Below are positions 11,440 through 24,689 of a stretch of DNA of 64,000 nucleotides, piece by piece. Origin of the DNA: Panorpa germanica (Eukaryota > Arthropoda > Insecta > Mecoptera > Panorpidae); NCBI GenBank assembly GCA_963678705.1, contig OY783212.1, positions 2,294,001 to 2,358,000 of the forward strand. Direction: 5' to 3'. The notes under the pieces were generated by a model. It had not been told where the DNA came from. It saw nothing but the letters and a program-made list of their open reading frames with translations, and did not search any database. The translations under genes were made by a program, and so were the position numbers. Every line of letters starts with the position of its first letter. Positions within the stretch are counted from its first letter, which is position 1.

Positions 11440-11527
11440 TTGTCCTCTGGGTTATCGAGGTAGTTAGGTCATAGCCTCTAACAGTCATCTATGCTTAGGT
11501 CCGGGCTCGATTCCCGGACCTAAGCCT
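11440..11527 (+). ncRNA. tRNA-like / SINE-head sequence with Pol III boxes
   Basis: GGTCCGGGCTCGATTCCCGGACC (about 11500-11522) folds as a T-arm hairpin with a box-B core GCTCGATTCCC. About 50 bp upstream, TCGAGGTAGTTAGG resembles a box A. The spacing suits a Pol III promoter. No clean acceptor stem closes the fold, so a tRNA-derived SINE or decayed tRNA pseudogene is likelier than a functional tRNA. Confidence 0.4.
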
Positions 11528-13302
11528 AATACCGAAATAAATGTATTCCACGACTGGTAAAGAATTAAATCACCAAATGATAAACAAATATACCAATCAT
11601 ATAAATAAACAACTCTACAAAAACTCACAATTATTATATAACAACTAATGCGAGATCACCTAGTTGTTGAAATCGTAGTAATATAAAAGAAACCCGAAAT
11701 TATTCTGTTTGTTTCTGTTCTTTTTGTGCAACTGTAGAATAGGGTTGCTGTGGTTGGACATTAAATGTAAATTGTAAATGCTTCAGCCGGTGTACGTGAC
11801 CCATAACCAGCGTTGTTGCACCCTTAATATAAATTTAAAGCTTCCACAAAAAGAAACCTGAATAACTAAAAGTATAAACGGACGATCATAAGTTAGAACT
11901 TGGCCTCGCCCCAAATATACACACTTTTAGCTATCAACAATTTGAATTCGTTTTTGTTCTAGTTAAAATCGGATTTTGGATTTTTGCAATTTCTGTTCTT
12001 TTTTATAAAAATAGGTCATCTATCTATACGTTATGTCACTTAATTTTCAAGTTTTTTTGACAACTTTTTTTTTAATATAAAATTAAAGTACGCGCGTTCG
12101 GAGAAGTTTTTTTTTATTTAATTTATTTAGTTTTGACATGTATACATCATACCCTATTACAACTATATATAAATTTATAATTCTATTTTACAATTGTCTA
12201 AATATTTGAATAATACACTAATTCATTTTGAATCACTTAACAAAAATTTTAAATTAACAGGGAAAGTTTTAATCACATCTAATATTTCACTATTGAATTT
12301 TGATCTTTGTTTATATAATTTATGCATTCGTATGAAGAACTGTATATTCTTAACATGACTTCTTCTATCAATTTTGCTCCGAATGAAATAGTATTGCGTG
12401 CACCTTCTATTGTCTCAATATATAACTTATAATATGTAAGAAATCAAAAGAGAGTTACTTCTTTTAAGTACCCTAAACCTTTACCACTAAATACCTAAGC
12501 CATCTTAATCCGCCACTGCATATGGGAATATATTTTATCGAATTCAAAGAACTTTTAAAATATTAAATTAGCAAACAATAACCTCATAAAAAAAGAAGGA
12601 TGACTAAAGCGTTCAAAAATGTTGGAAATATTTTAACTATAAAAATCTACAGTCTAGACCTAAAAAGAGAAACCAAAATAAAAAAACTGCATCCAATAAA
12701 AATAAAAAAATACTAACAGTTAATTATAACGTATAAGGTTATGGGCTCTACAGAAGATGCGATAACAATACGACTATGTAAAATGAAGTGAATATGTTTT
12801 AGATAGAACAGATGAACACATATTGAACGTGTGCGATTTAGATAGAGTTAAGCGTTTGTAAGTACACTTAAACTTCGTTCCAAAAAAGAATCGTGTAAAA
12901 TTGTGGATGTGTTCAATTTAATTTTTATTAGAGATTGATTCCACATTAGCATACGCAATACATACGATATTTTTGGAAAATTCCCCATACTTAAAATTAA
13001 TAGCAATTCCTGACAACAAATGAAACCTAATCCTAAACAAATACCCCGAAATAAACAATTTAATCCGCATTACTAGACGTGATCCATTACTACTTTCTTA
13101 CATTTACAAAACATGAAATAAAAAAACATCTTTGTAAGACATCGTAAAAATTTATATAGTAAAATAATTTTGGAATTAGCGTCAAAATAAATAATTTGTG
13201 CAAAAAAAATGATTTGTTCTCCTTTGTGAACCGTGTAATTTCGAATCCCTGTACAAAGAATCCGTGTAAATCGAGGGTTCTGTTTACAAATTAATAATAT
13301 AC
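11528..13302. other. AT-rich non-coding stretch
   Basis: No gene seen. Long A/T runs and no recognisable transposon termini. Confidence 0.5.
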
Positions 13303-13467
13303 AAGAATCAGTCGATAGTCCGTTGGACGCGAATTCCGGGAATCTGGTACTGCGGTAGATGGTAGTGGACTGCCTGTCGACTGGCCACGAGCTGACTCAT
13401 TGGGTTGCGACCTCTGGTTTAGCGCTGCAATTCGTTCTGAGCTAATACAATCACTCATCCAACTAAG
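13303..13467 (-). CDS. candidate internal exon of an unidentified gene
   Basis: A GC-rich island in an AT-rich region. On the minus strand a good acceptor (CATTTCAACAG) precedes 165 open nt (exactly 55 codons, phase 0 to 0), ending at a GTATAT donor. The predicted peptide begins LSWMSDCISSERIAALNQRS and continues polar and Ser/Pro-rich to PTDYRLIL. The plus strand has stops in every frame. Codon use looks like real coding sequence. I do not recognise the protein. The phase fits the candidate exon at 26435-26606 directly upstream. Alternatives are a chance frame or a UTR exon, with translation starting at the Met four codons in. Confidence 0.35.
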
Positions 13468-15082
13468 CTGTTGAAATGTGAATGTACATATATTGCAATT
13501 AGACCAGTCATTAGTAACAGATAATTATTTAATTGATGCAATTAACGATATTGCAATAAATGTTATTTAGAGCTAATTTGACTCAATGAAATGAACCCGA
13601 TTAATACTAAACATATATACTCGTATTACCTTAAATACATATAAAGTTTTACTAAAAGGCAACTCGATTTTTCAATAGTAAGTTAACTGTGGTTTATCAT
13701 AAGCCTTTGTAGAAACTTTTTTATCTCACCTCACCTCAAGCAAAATATCTAGATTGCACTTTCCGTTAGATAACTATGGTCCGTTTTTGATAAAACTAGT
13801 ATAAAAAACACCAATTCTTAGGTTAAACTTTAATTATTTCGAGTAATATTAATCCAAAAATTGCCTGAAATTGCTTTATAATCCGAAAAAAGGTTAATAA
13901 AATAAGACAATACTATGTATGGCAGGTAGTAGTAAAGATATTTCTTTTTTTGTATTTAATTTATTAAAGGCGGCCTCTTTCCGATGTTAATTCTGACACC
14001 GATGACCTCCTACTATGTTAGCATTAATAATGATATCATGGCTCCATTTATATGACACCGCTGCCTAATTAGTTAAGAATTATATATATACATATATACA
14101 TAATCAATTTAATTTGATAACAAGCAGAAAATATAACTCTGGTCCGGGGATCGAATCCAAAGATAGATAAAGATAATTAGAAATTCAATTAGACATTATA
14201 TAGAGACTATCGTTAACCCCGTCAAAATAAAACTCCTGATTTTTTATATGATTTAAATCCATAAATTAATTTCAAATTATAATTTCATTTTTAAATTGAA
14301 ATATTTTGCTTGAATATATAAAGAGTGTATCCTTCAATTCAAAACATAACTTTCTCATTTCATTAGAATAAATATAAAATATTTTCAGAGAGAGATTTCA
14401 TTTCGTTTTATTTTCTTAACTTTTTTATTTCGTTTTATTTTCTCGTTTTAAAATCTCTCATTACTTTTTGAAGAAGTTTTGTATCGATTGTCTTTTAATT
14501 GCTAAGGAGGACAATAAATTCATGGCATTCATGCTATTTCAGTTATGTTTTTGTGCCATGTTTATGTCACGCATCTAGTGTTATACGAACAAGCGAGATA
14601 TTGATCTTATCTTAGAGCAACGTGTAGTTACCATGTTTGTTACTGATTGTGTGCTTGCAATATGTCACTAAAATACGTTAGAAGTGTTGCATGCTACGAC
14701 AACAGCACCGATGTACCGAATTCTGCATTACTTGAGCTGTATGTCATTAAATGTTGGATTAATCTATTTTTTTTTTCTTTTCTAGGTAAGCGATTCTTCA
14801 CACTTATTGAAATATTATAGTATACACTATACTGCTCTCTTTAATACGTAAGTCAAATTTAAATTATATTTTAATTGAATTAATTAAACAAATAAAATTA
14901 GAATCAACTGAAAAATTTCCCGTTACCACTGCGAGTATATGTGGCAAAAAAGTGTTAACTTTTGTTACTTTAAGAATTTAAGACTTTAAGAATTGTATTA
15001 CAAAAGCAACATTTCCTATTGCTATAGAGAAATATGAGTACCTATACCAATAAAGTCGCATTGGCAGTTACTGTTTTAATTA
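13468..15082. other. non-coding stretch
   Basis: No gene seen. Includes one occurrence of the TTATGATAAACCACAGTTAACT palindromic motif (about 13680-13705, inverted) that recurs at 31829 and 43639, and a box-B-like GGATTCGATCCCCGGACC on the minus strand (about 14142-14159). Confidence 0.4.
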
Positions 15083-15084
15083 TA

Positions 15085-15214
15085 GGGTTCTCCAATAAGG
15101 GTGTGTTGATTTAGTATCATCTCATATAAAACACTTTGATACAACTTATATGAATATACAGTGTATTTGTTTTATATGAGATGATACAAATCGACCAGTC
15201 CTTATTGGAAACAC
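15085..15214. mobile_element. 130 bp Tc1/mariner-type MITE
   Basis: The TIRs are about 50 bp: GGGTTCTCCAATAAGG... with TATCATCTCATATAAAACA on the left, and their inverted copy (TTTTATATGAGATGATACAA to CCTTATTGGAAACAC) on the right. TA flanks both ends (15083-15084 and 15215-15216), the target duplication of Tc1/mariner elements. The two arms make up nearly the whole element, so it folds back on itself. No coding capacity. Confidence 0.8.
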
Positions 15215-15216
15215 TA

Positions 15217-17700
15217 TATTATCTGTATGGTTATTCATACAAATGTGTTATTGTCAGAATTGTCAACGTGGTTACTTCGTGCATAAGCCTTCCCTTCCAC
15301 ATTTCATACAATAAATCCAACGCGTTTAATGTGAGGAGTGCGGATATGTGGACGCTCACTTTTAGTACGAACAATTAACAAATTAACCAATTCTTCTGCT
15401 TTTAACGAATACAGACATTTTTGTTTTAAACACTAAAATTCATTAAAATTATATACAAATATGTACTTGTATAAGGTTAAGTAAAGGAACCAAGTGATGA
15501 TGAAAAAGAAGAAGAAAGTGAGGAAGCTAAGGAAGATCTAAGTGGTGAGTGGAAGAGGAATCAGAGGATGAAAGACAATGAAACAAAAAACAGAAAAAAG
15601 GGAAAGGAGTATAGATGGAGAATAGCGAAAAGACATTGATTGAGGCGCAGTTTTATATAATGGAAACAGAATGGAATGGAGGAAGAAAGGCTAGATCGAA
15701 TTCAAGTAAGGACGAGGAAGTACGGAAGGTCGCAATTAAAATAAAAAGTAGGGAACGAGGTTATCAAAAACAACAAGAAACTAAGTGAGAAAATATTTAA
15801 GACGATCATGGCGACCAAGGCGAAAAAAGTCTCTTGGCTCAAAGAAGCCCACCAAATTATAATTTAAAAAAATATGTACTCATAGGATCGACTTAAGACA
15901 ATGTAAATTACAGATCTATCTACATCTGCTTTTCAAAATTAACTTTTTTGTTCAAAATTGGCCTGAACCAATTTCAATTCCTTTCGGACACAATTTACTT
16001 TTTGAAAGCTTTGAGAACTCTTTAATCCTTATCCAGCTTATAAAAGAATATAAGGAACTTCGTAATTTAATTAGAAATATATTTTAGTTAACGTAAACTG
16101 ACAGAATCCAACCTATACACCTATTTAATTAATGAAGCTTAAGTTACACGTGGTGAACTTTCATCCCCTACAAAATCTTTACAGTATATGTTCCCCTATT
16201 TTCCCTATTCCCCTATTTCTCAGAAATGAGCGTATGTTGACGTTTTGTGAATTTAACAAAATTCAAACATTCTTTCTCTACGTTTTAAATCCAGCTGAAT
16301 ATTTTAGCAAATATAAAATATTAAAAATGTTTCGTACTTTTTAACCATGGTGACGGGACCGTGGATACAGTTTATTAATTCCTCATTAAATCTCCTGCTG
16401 GGCGCCCAGAGCATCTCATGAATTTAATAACCATTTTTCAGTCTACAGTCTGCTTTGACAGTTCCTGGTTCAATCAAACGGAACAGTTCTTTATTGTATT
16501 GAGTTATTTTAGTTTTTGTTGCGTTTGTACTTTGAAATTTGAGCTGTAGGAAGGTGGCTTTATTAAACTCCCCACCAGTTATTGTCAAATATTTTTTTAA
16601 AGTTTGCATCGTTTTTTCTTATTTATTTAAAACAAATTTATTGAATCAATAGAGAAAGAGGTGGGGGAAAGATTGCATAACATTTCTCGAGTCAGAAATT
16701 TACACAAACCCGGATATTGTTTAACGGAAATTTTTCTTCTGGTAGACAAGTCCGCATTTCGGAAGAGGTATAAACTTAGCAAATTTAAGGGAGAGCACTT
16801 ATTTCGACTCTCCAAATGTATTGACCAAAATGGAAGCTATACCTTCAGAATATCATATTCAAGAATAAATTTTAAAAAACTTTAAATGTATCTCTTCATA
16901 AAAGAAAAGGAATAGAATTGATATCTTCAATACTTTTTGTTTTATGATTTTCTAAAATAATGAAGATTTCGCGCCGAACACTGTACTTATTCCTTGGATA
17001 GAGCAAAGAAATCATACATATTAAGGAGTAATAATCAAATTTCGGTAAAAAATGGTCTTATGGTGTACAATAAGACGCGTACGTGATTATTTTTTAAATA
17101 TTTCGATTTATTATTAATGGGATTGAGGCTATCTTTGAGAGTTATTTCACAAAATTACTTTATCAATGACGGGATTATTTCCAATTCCATATCGTTCACA
17201 GATCACTGGATAATGTCATAATTGGATATATATTATTATTATTATCTTATTATAACTTTTTCGTTGCTTTCTGATTTTTATTTTAAATTCTACAGCTATT
17301 TGCAGCGTTCTAATAATTGCTGCCATAGTTTCACTGTTCATTACACTTCATCTTTTGTATTTGTGTTCCAAGGAACACAGTTTTAGAAACACTAACATCA
17401 CTACCTTTCTTAGCCTGGTGCATCATGGGCATGGATGGAGCAATTGAATTTAACATTAACGAAGTGTACTGTGTTCTGTATCTTGATAAATAGACCATGA
17501 CTGTCAAATTCTGAATTAGTTTTTTGCAATAAAAATAGCAACAGCACATCCGTTTAAAGTGGACGTTGGATACCAATTCCATTTATTTTAAACGTTAGTT
17601 TAAATTAGATATATCTTTTATATGAAATGTACACCGTGGTTAAAATGTTTATTCTATTTTCTGTATATACCACTGTAATAACTCTACTATAGACGTTATT
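15217..17700. other. non-coding stretch with a purine-rich block
   Basis: Bases 15480-15850 are strongly purine-rich on the plus strand and contain a 55-codon open frame rich in Lys and Glu (see findings). Otherwise no gene is supported. Confidence 0.4.
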
Positions 17701-17703
17701 TTA

Positions 17704-18144
17704 TGCCGGTTTCACACCAGACAGACAGTTTTGAAAACAGTTTTGTTGTCAAAAAATAAAACAAAAACATGTTTGATTTCATTTTAAAACAGTTCTGTTT
17801 ATCGAAAACAGATTGTTCACACTAAACCGACTGGTTTTATTTTTAGTGCTTTTCTGTGTGTCCCATAAAAATTATAAACATGATAAACAACTACTGACAA
17901 GCACAAATGTTCACAAAAAACAAAACTGCGTGTTCAAACCTAGCAGACTAAAAAACAAGAGCAAAAGTGTTTTCCTTTGATCTTACGGACTCCAGATGGG
18001 AATGTGTTTGGTTTACTAAAACAGCAACAAAAGACAAACATGTTTTAAAAACTATATCTTTGGTGTAAACATTGATGTTTTTGTTCAGAAAAACAAGTTT
18101 TTGTTCATGTTTTATTGAACTATCTCTCTGGTGTGAAATCGTTA
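17704..18144 (+). mobile_element. MITE family 2 (GCCGGTTTCACACC TIR), copy A
   Basis: The left end TGCCGGTTTCACACCAGACA is inverted at the right end as TCTCTGGTGTGAAATCGTTA. TTA flanks both sides. The interior is a mosaic of A-rich GTTTTGAAAACAG motifs and shares the unique block GGACTCCAGATGGGAATGTG with copy B (62613-63125). No protein encoded. Confidence 0.7.
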
Positions 18145-18329
18145 TTAGACAATTCTAATTTCAAATATTGACTACATTTTATTTATGTTCATTTTAAAAG
18201 AAGAATAATCTATAAACATTTTAGCAGTGGCGGTCATTTTAGCAGGCCAGCATTCACAGTTGGCGCCGATTGTAATTCTCCTCGGTCACAAATTCTATAG
18301 TCTATTTTTTATGGTTCGTTCTGTTTACT

Positions 18330-18600
18330 AATATATATGTTAATATACTCGATGTCTATTGGTTAAAGAAGAAATTATATCCAAAAGTTGACAAGAAATA
18401 TAGCTATTTTAAATTGGAAATTTTGTTTTACCGCTCAAATTTTAACCGTACTGTACAGGGCTGTAAAATAATAATTTTATAGTATCAAAATTTTATGTGT
18501 TGCTCGGTACAATTGTAAATAATATTTGATGTTTAATTTTTTTTTTTACATTCTATTGTATAACAGAGAGGATAATTTATAAGTAGGGTAGTTTAATAAA
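18330..18600 (+). repeat. repeat family F, 5' fragment
   Basis: Segments such as CCAAAAGTTGACAAGAAATAT and TTGTAAATAATATTTGATGTTT resemble parts of 24690-25165 and 47150-47505. This is a truncated, diverged member of the same dispersed family. Class unknown. Confidence 0.4.
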
Positions 18601-19195
18601 TAAATAATTTTACAGTGAAGGATAATAAATATCATAAAAAATTGAGATTCAGGAAGAAAGGTACAACTTTATTTACAGTTTTTGTTGCAACGGTTTTTTG
18701 ATCCGTTGTTGTTCTTTTGCGCAACCAACGGTCAACGAAATTGTCTGTTAAGAACGGAGCCGTTTTGTGTGTAGAATCAGACAAAGATCGCGAACGGAGT
18801 AAAAAGACTGATTGCAGTTTTTATATTTATGAATAATATTATACTCAGCTATATAATTATTTCGAAACATAAATATACATAATATTAGAGGACGTCTTCT
18901 CTTCTTGAGCCAAGTCTCTTATTCTTCTTTTCTGCTTCTATTTAATTTATCTTTATAATACATATTACCAGCAAAAACGTATTTTTTACACACACACATA
19001 CATCTGTAATAAGTTGATGTGCGTGACTTATTTCGCATCGTTTCTCATATTCCCAGAATGCAACTTGCACAGTAAAGAGGCGTGGCCTATTATAACCATC
19101 CGAAGAAATATGTATATAAATGCTGCCGACAGGGCCGCCACTTTTACAATAATTTGTTGGAGCACTATCTTGTTGTTTAATAAGTTTGCTATTAA

Positions 19196-19673
19196 GTACC
19201 GTACACATACGTGCGACTTAAACATGCAACATCCAACATTTGTTGTAAGAAGTTGTACAACACGTCCACACTAGTGCGACATGCAACTTAATATGTCGGA
19301 CCTCCTTTAGAAAAAAAATATATTTACAAAAAAAAGTAATAAAGCTCAGTTATTTAACAAGGTCTCTGCTAATTCGTGGTTACCGGTCTATTGTTCAGAT
19401 CTGTTTCATTTGTCCATTTAAACATCATTTTCAATTATTTTTATTTATTTACTAAACACAACTAAAAAAACGTTAACGCTCAATGACATTATACTGAAGC
19501 TACTCTTTCGTCGAGATCACATTCAAAACCGTAATTTCTTTAGATGTTCCGGCTAAGCTTTGAAACATTTTTGTTTCATAAAAATACTACCTAGAATTTT
19601 AAAAAATAGCATAACTAAGGGTTTTATTTGTGTCGTAAATGTTTATGTCGTACCAATATGTACGAGGCATTAC
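19196..19673 (+). mobile_element. MITE family 3 (TCGTACA..GTGCGAC TIR), copy 1
   Basis: The left arm CGTACACATACGTGCGACTTA is mirrored at the right by TATGTCGTACC and TATGTACGAGGCATTA. The interior, including CCGTAATTTCTTTAGATGTTCC, is shared in inverted orientation with 43224-43580 and in direct orientation with 39160-39796. Non-coding. Confidence 0.65.
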
Positions 19674-20910
19674 ATTTTACATATAAACAATTGAAAGGAT
19701 CAATATCAATTTCCCACAAGCTATCCTGCTGTTCGTTTATCTAATTGAACCCGAAATCTTTACGAATTGTAACATGAAGATTGAACCCATGAAAGTTTAT
19801 AATGCTATCGAAGTTGTTCGTTTTCACGGGAAATTAAAATTTGAACAGCCGCACACAAGAAGCACGACTGTATAATGGTGACCACACACGCAACGATATG
19901 ACTGACAGTTTTACCTGTACAGGTAAACAGGCATGTATGCGATAAAACTCTAGGGATAACTATACAGTTTAATCACACTTATTTGTATCAGATAAACCGT
20001 TACATGTTTGACCATCATTATGACAGTCTGCTTATACGGTAACTGCTTCCCCCACCCCCACTTCTTCTAACAATGTACTTCGTTTTATTGAAATGAATAT
20101 AACTTCAAAATGAACGCATGTTGTTTGCTGGGTAAACAAACGAACACAACATAATGCTAAATCTGGAATTGAATTAAGATGCTCAATAGTCTGATAGATA
20201 GAGTCTATAAACTTTCAGTCATGATGTCTTTTCAAATATACTCGTACATTATCAATTACAATTTCACGGGAAAAGACTAGGTGTATAATCAGGCTGTGGT
20301 ATTTGTTTTTAGCGCCTTCTTATCAGTTGATAGCATTAATATTTATCAGCTATAATTCGTTTTATAAGTGTTAATGTACACACTCGTATTTATTCACGTC
20401 TGTATGCTTTCCTATTACGTTTATCAGCTATGTGCATCGACGTACATTGATCCTGTAGTTCCAGGTGACTCAGTGACAGGTTAGTTGATAAGCTAAGTTT
20501 AATCAATCTGGAACATTCGTGTGTAGTCCAGTGAAAGTGTGTCCATTGAAATCGTTTTCGCTAACACTTCAAAATGTTATACACGAATATACTCCACATT
20601 ACTAGCGAGGTTCCCCCTTCACTGTTCCGTATTCCTACTATAAGACCATGAACGCCGGTAGGATTACTTTCAGGGAGGTGAAGCTCAATGTTCATAGAAA
20701 AAGGGAAGAGGAGGAGGAGGATTGACAAGGTGTTGAACAAATTTGGAAAATAATATAGACTATCTCAGTTTCTATTCAAACAGTGATTTTAATAATAAAA
20801 ATTTTATTTCTTAATCTTTTTCTGTATTTTCTTTCATGCATCATCTTGCATCATCCTCCCGACGCCCATGCATAAGACAAATATCTTCCTTCGTCTTATG
20901 GTATGAAAGT
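19674..20910. other. non-coding stretch
   Basis: No gene seen. A short purine-rich frame near 20649-20726 encodes MNAGRITFREV followed by an acidic run, then stops. Too short to call. Confidence 0.4.
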
Positions 20911-20913
20911 ATA

Positions 20914-21120
20914 GTCAAAATCACGATAGATCGGCGGTGACTTATACTTAAAAGAGGTTATGAGAGCGGTATTAATTTATAATACGATAATGAATTTTAT
21001 CTTATTCGTTTCTATATACATTATAAAAAATAAATGAGTCAGTGCTTTTTAGTTATATCAGCAGTTTATACCCCACAACTTGTTTTAAATATGAGTCACC
21101 GCCGAACTCTCGTAACTTCA
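20914..21120. mobile_element. fold-back element, about 200 bp
   Basis: The left arm contains TCGGCGGTGACTTATACTTA (20931-20950). The right arm, read inverted, contains TTCGGCGGTGACTCATATTTA (about 21085-21105). Similarity extends to about 45 bp per arm. Typical of a small MITE. The exact ends and target duplication were not resolved. Confidence 0.5.
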
Positions 21121-23277
21121 ACCATATTAAAAGTTCTTATAATTCAGAATATAAGCCTTAGGTAACTTTGTTATTAGTTAAACATAAAGGAGTTTCAAAA
21201 CGGAAGATTGTTGAAACTTCAGATTCAAATATACGCAATTGTACAGCCTCTATTTATTTTCTACAAAACAAGCAGCACTGTGGATTTCATTATTATGCGC
21301 CATAAATAAGATTAATTATTGAAGAAAATTATTTTCTGAATATATTACCTTAAATACATGTAACATTTTACTTAAACGAAAACTAGTGTATTGTTGCAAA
21401 TACACTGTAAAAGAACATAGATCTGGATGCTATAATGATTTTGTTACAAAAATTCCTATATGAATAATAAAAATTATAAAGACCATAGTAATTTTTGTTT
21501 GATTCTATATTAATTTTTGTTTTGTATTTCTCATAATTAAGTAAGTAATTTTAAAAGGTTTCAATTTTGCATAAAATCTAAATTTACCTTACAATCCCTT
21601 AATCCTCAAACATACTTTCTTATGAGTTTGTAAACCTTATGAGTCTGTTATTTGAACATAAAACATTTAGTTATTGTATATCATTTATTGTATCATTTTT
21701 TAAGTCAAAGAACATGAGCTTCTTACATAACAGGTAAACTGTTTCCGATGATAAATCAAAATACACGTAACTTTTACGTTTAGTGCTTATGTTTGTTGAA
21801 TTGCTGTATTATTTGGTTGGTACTAGAGTCCGTAATAATATTTACTCCCTGAAATTACGAAAAACCACTTGAAAGCCATCCTTAATATCATTCCCACTAC
21901 CTCTTTTAATTTTATGTTTAATTTAAATTGTATATCATAGGGGAATATGCATAGTCATTCTACACAATTTTTAATTTAGAATTTAATTTACATTTTCTTT
22001 ATTTCGCAAGGTCCAATGTTTCTATAATGTCCAAAATGTGACAATCTATCAAAATATAATAAGATTTATTTTTATAAAAATTTCAATGTCAGATTATAAA
22101 AAATAAAGAAGTGAAAAACAATTTCTATTACGAATTGTTATTAAAAACGTAGCAACTTTAATTATTCCACATTCAATTTAGTCCATAACTGTTGAACTGT
22201 CCAAATTTATATTACTAACGACGCTTGCCAACCAACTAAATTACTCTCGTAGTTGTTGAATTATTTCACCCTGCTGCGTTACTTATATTTGCCAGTATTA
22301 TCAGAAGCAAGCATGATGTACTGCTTTTACAGAAAAAGGGAATTCATTATGAGTTTAGAAAATCTTCAATAATAAAGGACAAAGGAAATCTGAAAAGTAA
22401 TAAAAGAAGAAATAAGAAAAAAAAATATTTAATAAAACATTCACAAAGAACAAGTTTTATTCAAATATAAATTTAATTACAAAAGAAAATAAATAAGAAA
22501 TTACATAAAATATATAATGCACTAGGCGACACACTGAGCGGAAGCATTGATGCTTGAAACTGACTACTGTGTCCTCGTATTCTATCCCTGCACCAAAGTT
22601 ATATTTTCTGAGTTTTATTATAAAGAGAACGGGGTATAATTAAAGAATATAATAAAAGTTATGCACTGGAAAACTTAATTAAACAAACAAAAGACAAGTA
22701 AACAATTGGAAGATATATGGAAAACAATGTACGGTTCTACATTAATAGAAGAAATTCTTCCTCTAGAATAGACAGGATATTAAAAGAGGATAGATAAAAG
22801 CAGGGAATGCAATAAATAGACATCGCAGTGGAGGCGATTCCTTTGTCAGATCGTAGTGCAGTTGTAGAAATAAAAATAAATGAACCCATGTAAGGACAAA
22901 TAAAAATGAGATACAAGGAAAATGAATATTGGAAGACGAATAGTGAAGTTATTGAAGAAAATATAGTTATTGTGAAATGAAATGTGAAGTGCATAGAGCA
23001 TATTTATTAAAGAATTATAAATTCATGTAATGCAAAATGTTTGTAAAATATATAACCGCTAAGAACTATTGAAAGTTGATTGAAAGCACTCAAATAAAAT
23101 ATTTAAAAAAAATTTCACCAATCGTGACAAAAGTTAAAAATTTTTATAAATAGTTCAATAAATTTTATTTTACAACACATTTATTATATCCGCTTTGCTT
23201 ATTACACAATATCATGTATTTAAATTTAACACCTCAAATTTTCCCAATTGGTTTTCGTCAGTATACACTAATAAAGG
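21121..23277. other. AT-rich non-coding stretch
   Basis: No gene or clear repeat is supported. Confidence 0.5.
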
Positions 23278-23280
23278 TTA

Positions 23281-23913
23281 GGGCTTCACACGAGACGAGA
23301 CAAGGCGAGAGTTTCAAAAATCATTAGGTTAGAAAAAAATATCGTTACTGTGAGAGCTTACTCCTAAGATAGTCCTAAACAATGTAATTCATTATATAAT
23401 TACGGCTAATTATTTTTTTTATTTTAAATTTTTCACGCACTAAGCATATCGCTTTTTTTCATTATTAATTGTATCAAATTTAAAAGAAAATTTAAACTTT
23501 GAAGAATTTTTTGAACTGATTCAATTTCACTTAATGCATCATCACTTTCATCACTAGTAACACCTACACTCAGCGATTTTTTTGCGGCAAAATGTCTTCA
23601 AACAATGGCATTGTAAATAATTTATATTCACAATTATTTTTGCTTAAAACATTCGTTTCCGTTTACTACAAAATGTTGTAAAAGACAAAATTATAAAATA
23701 AAATATTTAACAGATGTTTGTTTACGAAATTGTATATTTCGTAAATGTAGGATCTAAACTTTTTTTTTTTTTTTTGCTGTTAGTTTAATTTTCTAGCAAT
23801 TTCTTTTTAAATAACGTTAACGAAACCAGAAACGAGACTCTCGGGTCTCGCCGTATATGATCTCGGTATCATCTCAATAGTTTTGAGAAACGTCTCGTGC
23901 TCATGTTAAGCCC
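23281..23913 (+). mobile_element. MITE family 5, full-length copy (about 633 bp)
   Basis: The left end GGGCTTCACACGAGACGAGA is mirrored at the right end by GTCTCGTGCTCATGTTAAGCCC. TA borders both ends. The right part matches the fragment next to the Copia element at 11245-11425. A T-tract lies at about 23760-23776. No coding region. Confidence 0.65.
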
Positions 23914-23916
23914 TAA

Positions 23917-24689
23917 TAAAAGGTGTCAGCGGTTGGCCCTTTGTTGGACAGCACTGCATTAAAGTATTCAATGATAAATTTCCAATATGTAAATTAAAAT
24001 TACAACAAACATTATGTAAAATATGAAACTAAGAAACAATCACAAACAAACCAGTAAACAAAATGCATCAAACAATCATTCATTTGCATGATAATTGAAC
24101 CATAATGATCTTATTGATGCATTTCAATGTTTGACGAGTGCATTAACAAAGATCCGTATGAAAGGTTTAATGTTTTTCCTGTCGACAATTATTACTTTTG
24201 AATTGTCAGGTATTTGAGCCCAGGAATGCTAACAATAAAGAAATTCATTCGTAGAAATGTCAAGATCTTTTGATATGACAAATGCATGGACATAAAAGTA
24301 GCTCTGTCTCTTTCTAGCGCATATTTTAGGTTCTTTAATCAGTGCTTTAGTTCAAACATTGTAATTGCATTGTTATTCATCTTAAAGTTCTTTTGAATAA
24401 GTTATTTCTGGATTATCTTTAATATTTAAAAAAAAAATCCCAAAATGATTCCAAGAAAATTTACTTAGAACAGATTATTAAATTTTAATAGATTAGTAGC
24501 CAATGGAACTATTGATGAGTCAGAAGGGTTTGATCCTAATTTCCAAAAATTGATTATTTAAGGGCTCTGAACCATTCGAGTTCTGAGAATCGCCTCTTAA
24601 TGCCATGTACACAAATACTTCAACATGTTTGAACTTGACAAAAGTTTTATCGGTTTTTTGCTATTGAGTCGTAATAGACTTGTCAACTC
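23917..24689. other. non-coding stretch
   Basis: No gene or repeat recognised. Confidence 0.5.

Noticed and set aside
17290-17582. Membrane-like plus frame (ICSVLIIAAIVSLFITLHLL) after a good acceptor
   Set aside because: No donor or neighbouring exon. An equally long antisense frame exists. The hydrophobic run is expected from T-rich sequence.
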